In this document: piece after piece, positions 58,652 to 64,000 of the stretch
Position numbering within the stretch: the first letter of the stretch is position 1
How the letters are laid out: each line of letters starts with the position of its first letter
DNA from: Rhodobacter sp.
GTDB taxonomy: Bacteria; Pseudomonadota; Alphaproteobacteria; Rhodobacterales; Rhodobacteraceae
Length of the DNA: 64,000 nucleotides
Reading direction: 5' to 3'
NCBI GenBank assembly: GCA_020637595.1
Contig: JACKKE010000004.1
Span: 1 to 64,000, forward strand
Program-made: the position numbers and the translations under genes
The notes under the pieces: generated by a model
Told to the model about the DNA's origin: nothing
What the model saw: the letters and a program-made list of their open reading frames with translations, nothing else
Database searches by the model: none

Positions 58652-59203
58652 GTGAACGCCCTGTCCCTTCTCATGCGCTCGATCAACGGTATGAACCGGC
58701 TGATCGGCAACGTCTTTGCCTGGCTGTCGGTCGGCATCGTGCTGGTCTGCTTCTGGGTGGTGATCGAACGCTACTTCTTCGCAAACACACGGCTGTGGAT
58801 GCAGGATCTGTATCCCTGGCTGAACGGCGTGATGTTCACCGCCGTCGCCGCCTACGCACTGTTTCACAACGACCATGTGCGGGTGGATATCTTCTATCGT
58901 CCGGCCTCTGACCTGAAGAAGGCGTGGATGGATATGGTGGGCGTCCTGCTGTTCCTGCTGCCCTTCACCTTCGTCGTCTGGAAATACTGCTTTGTCTTTG
59001 TCGCCCGTTCCTGGCGGCTGCACGAAGGCTCGGCCAACCCGGGCGGTGCACCGGGGTTGTTCCTGGTCAAGGGCTTCATCCTGGTCTTTGCGGTGACGAT
59101 TGCCCTGCAGGGGATCGCGATGCTGATCCGGTCGATCCTGATCATCCGCGGGCGCAAGGATCTTGTGCCCGAAAACTACCGCTACGAAGCGTTTACGGAG
59201 TAA
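58652..59203 (+). CDS. TRAP transporter small permease (DctQ family)
   Basis: A 183-residue membrane protein with four helices (near 20-40, 58-75, 100-120 and 145-165) and the DctQ core W-L-N-G-V-M-F-T-A-V-A-A-Y-A-L and H-V-R-V-D-I-F-Y. GTG start with GGGAGG. dctM follows after 6 bases. Confidence 0.9.
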   Translation: MNALSLLMRSINGMNRLIGNVFAWLSVGIVLVCFWVVIERYFFANTRLWMQDLYPWLNGVMFTAVAAYALFHNDHVRVDIFYRPASDLKKAWMDMVGVLLFLLPFTFVVWKYCFVFVARSWRLHEGSANPGGAPGLFLVKGFILVFAVTIALQGIAMLIRSILIIRGRKDLVPENYRYEAFTE

Positions 59204-59209
59204 GCCCAG

Positions 59210-60598
59210 ATGGATCCTCAACTGATTGGCGAACTCCTGGCCGGGCTGATGTTTGTCGGTGTCATCGGCTTCTTGATGCTGGGCTTTCCGGTGGCCTTCA
59301 CGCTGGCCGGCACCTCGATCCTGTTCGCACTGGTCGGCTACGGGCTGGGCGCCTTCGACCTGTCGAACATGAGCGCGCTGGCTGGCCGCTATACCGGCTA
59401 CATGACCAACGAGGTGCTGGTCGCGGTGCCGCTGTTCATCTTCATGGGCGTGATGCTGGAGCGATCGAACATCGCCGAGCAGTTGCTGACGACGATGGGC
59501 AAGCTCTTTGGCAACATGCGCGGGGGCCTCGGCATCTCGGTCGTCGTGGTGGGCGCGCTGCTGGCGGCCTCGACCGGCGTCGTCGGCGCGACCGTGGTGA
59601 CGATGGGCCTGATCTCGCTGCCGGCGATGATGCGCGCGGGCTATGACCCGAAACTCGCCTGCGGCACGATCTGCGCCTCGGGCACGTTGGGGCAGATCAT
59701 CCCGCCCTCGACCGTGCTGATCTTCATGGGCGACATGATCGCCGGCATGCACGCGCAGGCGCAGATGAGCCTGGGCAACTTCGCCCCGTCGGCGGTGTCG
59801 GTGGGCGATCTGTTCGCCGGCGCCTTCATCCCCGGGTTGCTGCTGGTCGTGGTCTATATCGGCTATATCCTGGTCAAGGCGGTGATCGACCCCGAAAGCT
59901 GCCCCGCCACCCCGGTCCCCGAGGACGAGCGCAAGACCCTGGGCCGCGACATCGTCTTTGCCCTGTTCCCGCCGCTGCTGCTGATCGTCGCGGTGCTGGG
60001 CTCGATCCTGGGCGGCGTCGCCACCCCGACCGAGGCCTCGTCGGTCGGCGCGGTCGGCGCGACCGTGCTGGCCTTGCTGCGCGGGCGGCTGACCTGGGGA
60101 ATCATCCAGCACACCGTGCGCTCGACGGCCAAGATCACCTCGATGATCTTCGTCATCCTGTTCGGCGCCTCGGTCTTCTCGGTGGTGTTCCGGCAGCTGG
60201 GCGGCGACGACCTGGTGCACGAGTTCCTGACCAACATCCCGGGCGGCGCGCTGGGGGCGATGATCGCGGTGATGCTGACGATGTTCATCCTCGGCTTCAT
60301 CCTCGACACGTTCGAGATCATCTTCATCGTGCTTCCGATCACCGCGCCGACCCTGCTTTTGCTGGGCGTCGACCCGATCTGGCTGGGGGTGATGATCGGC
60401 GTGAACCTGCAGACCTCGTTCCTGACGCCGCCGTTCGGCTTTGCGCTGTTCTATCTGCGCGGCGTGGCGCCGGCGAACGTGACCACCGGCATGATCTACA
60501 AGGGCGCCATCCCCTTCGTGCTGCTGCAGATCCTGGCCATCGCGGTGCTGTTCGTGTTCCCCGAGCTGGTCACCTGGCTGCCGCATCTGCTCTATTGA
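59210..60598 (+). CDS. TRAP transporter large permease (DctM family)
   Basis: A 462-residue membrane protein with about twelve hydrophobic helices. DctM features: G-F-P-V-A-F-T-L-A-G, L-F-I-F-M-G-V-M-L-E-R-S, V-G-A-T-V-V-T-M-G-L-I-S-L-P, P-P-S-T-V-L-I, and Q-T-S-F-L-T-P-P-F-G-F near the end. It moves ligand with a Na+ gradient together with DctQ. It is typical of the longer mannitol/chloroaromatic subgroup. Confidence 0.94.
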   Translation: MDPQLIGELLAGLMFVGVIGFLMLGFPVAFTLAGTSILFALVGYGLGAFDLSNMSALAGRYTGYMTNEVLVAVPLFIFMGVMLERSNIAEQLLTTMGKLFGNMRGGLGISVVVVGALLAASTGVVGATVVTMGLISLPAMMRAGYDPKLACGTICASGTLGQIIPPSTVLIFMGDMIAGMHAQAQMSLGNFAPSAVSVGDLFAGAFIPGLLLVVVYIGYILVKAVIDPESCPATPVPEDERKTLGRDIVFALFPPLLLIVAVLGSILGGVATPTEASSVGAVGATVLALLRGRLTWGIIQHTVRSTAKITSMIFVILFGASVFSVVFRQLGGDDLVHEFLTNIPGGALGAMIAVMLTMFILGFILDTFEIIFIVLPITAPTLLLLGVDPIWLGVMIGVNLQTSFLTPPFGFALFYLRGVAPANVTTGMIYKGAIPFVLLQILAIAVLFVFPELVTWLPHLLY

Positions 60599-60605
60599 CC
60601 CGGTT

Positions 60606-60630
60606 GCGGCCCGCCCCTCTGGCGGGCCGC
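60606..60630 (+). terminator. Terminator after the TRAP operon
   Basis: Perfect 10-bp stem GCGGCCCGCC/GGCGGGCCGC around CCTCT, 7 bases after dctM; only a weak T-run follows. Confidence 0.55.
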
Positions 60631-60655
60631 GCCTTGCTGTGCTAGCGCCACCGAC

Positions 60656-61582
60656 ATGTGGGCCGTCTTTCTCCAGACCTTGCCATTCTTCGCGGTGATC
60701 GGGCTCGGCTATGCCGCAGCCCGCGCCGGGCTGTTCCCGCCCGAGGCCACCGCCTGGCTGACCCGGTTCGTCTTCTACTTCTCGCTCAGCGCGATGCTGT
60801 TCGGCTTTGCCGCCAACATGACGCTGGGCGACATCCTGGTGCCCTCGACCGCGGCCGCCTATCTGACCGGCTGCTTCGCGCTCTATATCCTGGCCTTTGT
60901 GGTCGCTCTGGCGCGCCGGCGGCCCCTGACCGAAGCGGTGATGGAGGCCCACACCGCGATCATCGGCAACACCGGGTTTCTGGGTGTGCCAATGCTGGTG
61001 CTGCTGCTGGGGGATCAGGCCGCAGCGACGATCCTGCTGGTGCTGGTCATCGACCTGATCGTGTTCTCCAGCCTGCTGACGATCATCATCACCGCCGCGC
61101 GCGAGGGGCGCCTGTCGCCGGCAATGCCGCGGGTGATCCTGCGCGGGCTGGTGCGCAACCCGATGGTGGTGTCGATGGCACTGGGGCTGGCATGGTCGGC
61201 GACCGGGCTGGGCCTGGCGCAACCGGTCAGCGCGACGATGTCCCTTCTGGGCGGCGCGGCCACCCCGGGCGCGCTGTTCGCGATCGGCGCCAGCCTGGCC
61301 GTGGCGCGGGCCGAACGGCTGACCGTCGCCACCTGGCTGAGCTTTGCCAAGCTGGTGCTGCATCCGCTGGCGGTGGGCAGCGCAGCGTTCTTCCTTTATG
61401 ATGTCGATCCCTTTGCCACGGGCGTCCTGATCGCCGCGGCCGCGCTGCCGGTCGCCGGTAACGTCTATATCCTGGCGCAACACTATGGCGTGGCGGTGGC
61501 GCGGGTTTCGGCAGCGATCCTGATCTCGACCGCGGTCAGCGTGGCCACCCTGCCGGTGGTCATCGCCTGGTTCACCGGATGA
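60656..61582 (+). CDS. AEC family transporter
   Basis: A 308-residue membrane protein with about ten helices. Family features: G-L-G-Y-A-A-A-R-A-G-L-F, F-Y-F-S-L-S-A-M-L-F, I-G-N-T-G-F-L-G-V-P-M and P-V-A-G-N-V-Y-I-L-A. Second AEC carrier of the window; only loosely similar to the one at 45284. Substrate unknown. Begins 57 bases after dctM, past a hairpin. Confidence 0.88.
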   Translation: MWAVFLQTLPFFAVIGLGYAAARAGLFPPEATAWLTRFVFYFSLSAMLFGFAANMTLGDILVPSTAAAYLTGCFALYILAFVVALARRRPLTEAVMEAHTAIIGNTGFLGVPMLVLLLGDQAAATILLVLVIDLIVFSSLLTIIITAAREGRLSPAMPRVILRGLVRNPMVVSMALGLAWSATGLGLAQPVSATMSLLGGAATPGALFAIGASLAVARAERLTVATWLSFAKLVLHPLAVGSAAFFLYDVDPFATGVLIAAAALPVAGNVYILAQHYGVAVARVSAAILISTAVSVATLPVVIAWFTG

Positions 61583-61584
61583 TG

Positions 61585-61677
61585 CCGGGCCGTCGACGGC
61601 CCGGAAGGACGGCGTGTCGACACGCCGTTCAGACGCGCTGTCGACAGCGCGTCGCCAACACCGCGTCGACGCGGTGT
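61585..61677. repeat. Run of four perfect GTCGAC-centred palindromes
   Basis: Four perfect palindromes of 20, 20, 22 and 20 bp at 61585-61604, 61609-61628, 61632-61653 and 61658-61677. Each has GTCGAC at the centre and different arms (CCGGGCC, ACGGCGT, GACGCGCT, ACACCGC). They fill the first 95 bases after the AEC gene and end about 50 bases before the dnaK promoter. The last contains the same 14-mer as the hairpin after glnD. Confidence 0.9.
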
Positions 61678-61727
61678 CACCCGACCAGCCATCACGGCAA
61701 ATTCGCGGGATTCGTCCGGCCGCCGCG

Positions 61728-61756
61728 CTTGCAGCCCCCCGGACCCCTCCCTATAT
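61728..61756 (+). promoter_or_regulatory. dnaK promoter, possible heat-shock sigma type
   Basis: CTTGCA (61728-61733), 17-base spacer, CTATAT (61751-61756). CTTG with CTATAT resembles RpoH-type promoters in alphaproteobacteria, which fits dnaK. Leader of roughly 105 bases before the ATG. Confidence 0.6.
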
Positions 61757-61869
61757 AGCCCTCGAAGCCGGGAAAACGCCCTTTGGGGAGGCCCGGTTCA
61801 GGGATCGGGGATGCGAAGCCTGATGGGATCGCCGCCCCACAACATCGCCGAAGGAAAGAGGTAAGCAAC

Positions 61870-63777
61870 ATGGCTAAAGTCATCGGGATCGACCTCGGGA
61901 CGACCAACAGCTGCGTGGCCATCATGGACGGCTCGCAACCCCGGGTGATCGAAAACTCCGAAGGCGCGCGCACGACGCCTTCGATCGTGGGCTTCACCGA
62001 GGGTGAACGCCTCGTCGGCCAGCCGGCCAAGCGTCAGGCTGTCACCAACCCCACCAACACCGTCTTTGCGGTCAAGCGACTGATCGGCCGCCGCACCTCG
62101 GATGCCGAGGTGGAAAAGGACAAGAAGCTCGTCCCCTACAAGATCGTGGATGGCGGCAACGGCGACGCCTGGGTCGAGGTGCGCGGCGACAAGTATTCGC
62201 CCAGCCAGATCTCGGCCTTCATCCTGCAGAAGATGAAGGAAACCGCCGAATCGTATCTGGGCGAGAATGTCACCCAGGCCGTCATCACGGTTCCCGCCTA
62301 TTTCAACGACGCCCAGCGTCAGGCCACCAAGGACGCCGGCAAGATCGCGGGCCTCGAAGTCCTGCGCATCATCAACGAGCCGACCGCGGCCGCGCTGGCT
62401 TACGGCCTGGACAAGGAAGGCACCAAGACGATCGCGGTCTATGACCTCGGCGGCGGCACCTTCGACATCTCGATCCTGGAAATCGACGACGGCCTGTTCG
62501 AGGTCAAGTCGACCAACGGCGACACCTTCCTGGGTGGTGAAGACTTCGACATGCGCATCGTCACCTACCTGGTGGACGAGTTCAAGAAAGAGCATGGCGT
62601 CGACCTGAGCCTCGACAAGATGGCGCTGCAGCGTCTGAAGGAAGCGGCGGAAAAGGCCAAGATCGAGCTGTCGTCCTCGCAGCAGACCGAGATCAACCAG
62701 CCGTTCATCTCGATGGACAAGAACACCGGTCAGCCGCTGCACATGGTGATGAAGCTGACCCGCGCCAAGCTGGAAAGCCTGGTCGGTGACCTGATCGTCA
62801 AGTCGATGAAGCCCTGCGCGCAGGCGCTGAAAGACGCCGGTCTGTCGAAAGGCGACATCGACGAGGTGGTTCTGGTCGGCGGGATGACCCGCATGCCCAA
62901 GGTCGTCGAGGAAGTGACCAAGTTCTTCGGCAAGGAGCCCCACAAGGGCGTGAACCCCGACGAGGTCGTGGCGCTGGGTGCGGCCATCCAGGCCGGCGTT
63001 CTGCAGGGTGACGTCAAGGACGTCGTGCTGCTCGACGTGACGCCGCTGTCCCTGGGCATCGAGACCCTGGGCGGCGTGTTCACCCGCCTGATCGACCGCA
63101 ACACCACGATCCCGACCAAGAAGAGCCAGGTGTTCTCGACCGCCGAGGACAACCAGTCGGCCGTGACGATCCGCGTCTTCCAGGGCGAGCGCGAGATGGC
63201 TGCGGACAACAAGATGCTGGGCCAGTTCAATCTGGAGGGGATCCCGCCCTCGCCGCGCGGCATGCCGCAGATCGAGGTGACCTTCGACATCGACGCCAAC
63301 GGTATCGTCAACGTCTCGGCCAAGGACAAGGCAACCAACAAGGAGCAGCGGATCACGATCCAGGCTTCGGGTGGTCTGTCGGATGCCGACATCGACCAGA
63401 TGATCAAGGACGCCGAGGCCAACGCCGAGTCGGACAAGAAGCGCAAGGATCTGGTCGAGGCCCGCAACCAGGCCGAAAGCCTGATCCACTCGACCGAGAA
63501 ATCGCTGGTCGAGTTCAAGGACAAGGTGGACCCGACCACGGTCGAGGCGATCGAGCTGGCCATCGCCGCGCTGAAGGACACGCTGGAAGGCGAAGATGCC
63601 GACAAGATCAAGTCGGGCATCAACAACGTCCGCGATGCCTCGATGAAGCTGGGCGAGGCGATCTACAAGGCGCAACAGGAGGCCGGTGAAACGGCCGATG
63701 GTGACGAACCGCGCCCGGTGGATGACGACATCGTCGACGCCGACTTCGAAGACCTCGACGACAACAAGCGCAACTGA
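61870..63777 (+). CDS. dnaK: Chaperone protein DnaK (Hsp70)
   Basis: A 635-residue Hsp70. N-terminal ATPase: G-I-D-L-G-T-T-N-S-C-V-A, Y-D-L-G-G-G-T-F-D-I-S, V-L-V-G-G-M-T-R-M-P; substrate domain from about residue 390 with V-L-L-D-V-T-P-L-S-L-G-I-E-T; acidic C-terminus ending V-D-A-D-F-E-D-L-D-D. ATG has AAGAGG. dnaJ follows after 73 bases, the usual arrangement. Confidence 0.98.
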   Translation: MAKVIGIDLGTTNSCVAIMDGSQPRVIENSEGARTTPSIVGFTEGERLVGQPAKRQAVTNPTNTVFAVKRLIGRRTSDAEVEKDKKLVPYKIVDGGNGDAWVEVRGDKYSPSQISAFILQKMKETAESYLGENVTQAVITVPAYFNDAQRQATKDAGKIAGLEVLRIINEPTAAALAYGLDKEGTKTIAVYDLGGGTFDISILEIDDGLFEVKSTNGDTFLGGEDFDMRIVTYLVDEFKKEHGVDLSLDKMALQRLKEAAEKAKIELSSSQQTEINQPFISMDKNTGQPLHMVMKLTRAKLESLVGDLIVKSMKPCAQALKDAGLSKGDIDEVVLVGGMTRMPKVVEEVTKFFGKEPHKGVNPDEVVALGAAIQAGVLQGDVKDVVLLDVTPLSLGIETLGGVFTRLIDRNTTIPTKKSQVFSTAEDNQSAVTIRVFQGEREMAADNKMLGQFNLEGIPPSPRGMPQIEVTFDIDANGIVNVSAKDKATNKEQRITIQASGGLSDADIDQMIKDAEANAESDKKRKDLVEARNQAESLIHSTEKSLVEFKDKVDPTTVEAIELAIAALKDTLEGEDADKIKSGINNVRDASMKLGEAIYKAQQEAGETADGDEPRPVDDDIVDADFEDLDDNKRN

Positions 63778-63792
63778 CGCGCCAAGGAAACC

Positions 63793-63830
63793 GCAGGGCC
63801 CCGGCCGGTAACGCCGGCTCGGGGCCCTGC
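63793..63830 (+). terminator. Hairpin between dnaK and dnaJ
   Basis: A 16-bp two-part stem (793-803 with 820-830, then 804-808 with 814-818, one bulged base) and loop TAACG. No T-tract, so probably attenuates or stabilises within the operon. Confidence 0.5.
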
Positions 63831-63850
63831 CCTTGCAAGCGAGGGCCACG

Positions 63851-64000
63851 ATGGCAAAGCGCGACTATTACGAGGTTCTGGGGGTTTCCCGGGGCGCCTC
63901 GGCCGACGAGCTGAAGAAAGCCTATCGCGCCAAGGCCAAGGAGTTGCACCCCGACCGCAACAAGGACAACCCGGACGCCGAGAACCAGTTCAAGGAAGTG
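63851..64000 (+). CDS. dnaJ: Chaperone protein DnaJ, N-terminal part (cut by window end)
   Basis: The first 50 codons of the DnaK co-chaperone, which stimulates DnaK ATP hydrolysis. The J domain is clear: M-A-K-R-D-Y-Y-E-V-L-G-V, A-Y-R-A-K-A-K and the essential H-P-D in L-H-P-D-R-N-K-D-N-P-D-A. GAGGG ribosome site. The reading frame runs off the window. Confidence 0.97.
   Translation, partial: MAKRDYYEVLGVSRGASADELKKAYRAKAKELHPDRNKDNPDAENQFKEV

Noticed and set aside
58580..61483. A 967-codon minus-strand frame opposite the TRAP genes and AEC carrier.
   Set aside because: Shadow frame: very rich in His, Gln, Arg, Asp and Gly, no ribosome site, and lies fully opposite convincing membrane-protein genes.
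61798..63849. A 683-codon antisense frame opposite dnaK.
   Set aside because: Antisense long frames opposite dnaK are a known artefact of its codon usage; no start signal or family similarity.

Overview
The window is a contiguous stretch of a high-GC alphaproteobacterial chromosome, almost certainly Rhodobacterales (Rhodobacteraceae/Paracoccaceae). I infer this from gene content and order: rsmI/lpoA/yraN/gshB, glnD-murJ-trpS, the zinc-free L36, and taurine genes tpa/tauR/xsc/pta arranged as in Rhodobacter and Paracoccus. It is gene-dense, and no non-coding gap exceeds 300 bases. I see no prophage, insertion sequence, CRISPR array or rRNA operon. It opens inside the 3' end of an EF-Tu gene and closes inside dnaJ.

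Region by region. 1-5842: end of tuf with a short echo of its own tail, a CatB-type acyltransferase, comM, then a leftward operon rsmI-yraN-gshB-esterase. 5949-15155: lpoA, glnD, murJ, glsB, a rhomboid-like protein without its serine, trpS and an orphan membrane protein. 15232-21831: hydrolase, DUF411 and CobW-family metal genes, an NMT1-type ABC importer and an N-formylglutamate amidohydrolase. 21960-24030: tRNA-Val(GAC), rpmJ, and a secreted caspase-fold protein that lacks its catalytic pair. 24058-32526: a leftward seven-gene operon joining a complete Liv-type ABC importer to two acyl-CoA-ligase-family proteins. 32636-43063: DUF2267, a zinc/iron efflux protein, M3 peptidase, isochorismatase, argF and argD, and a small AT-richer two-gene module at 40929-41617. 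43264-49373: dienoyl-CoA reductase, AEC carrier, LysR regulator, two tiny Gly/Lys-rich proteins and a TPR methyltransferase.

49522-56147 is a taurine (sulfonate) dissimilation locus. Tpa removes the amino group, Xsc splits sulfoacetaldehyde to acetyl phosphate and sulfite, TauE exports sulfite, Pta makes acetyl-CoA, and the MocR-type regulator TauR sits between. Both the tpa and the xsc promoter carry the same pair of direct repeats with the same 23-bp period, matching the known TauR operator. No alanine dehydrogenase and no dedicated taurine ABC importer lies beside it. A TRAP transporter (57430-60598) follows about 1.3 kb after pta and is a candidate importer. The window ends with an AEC carrier, a run of four GTCGAC-centred palindromes, and dnaK-dnaJ behind a good promoter.

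Start codons were chosen from ribosome binding sites, overlaps with neighbours and family N-termini. Functions rest on motifs and family resemblance read by eye, with no database search.
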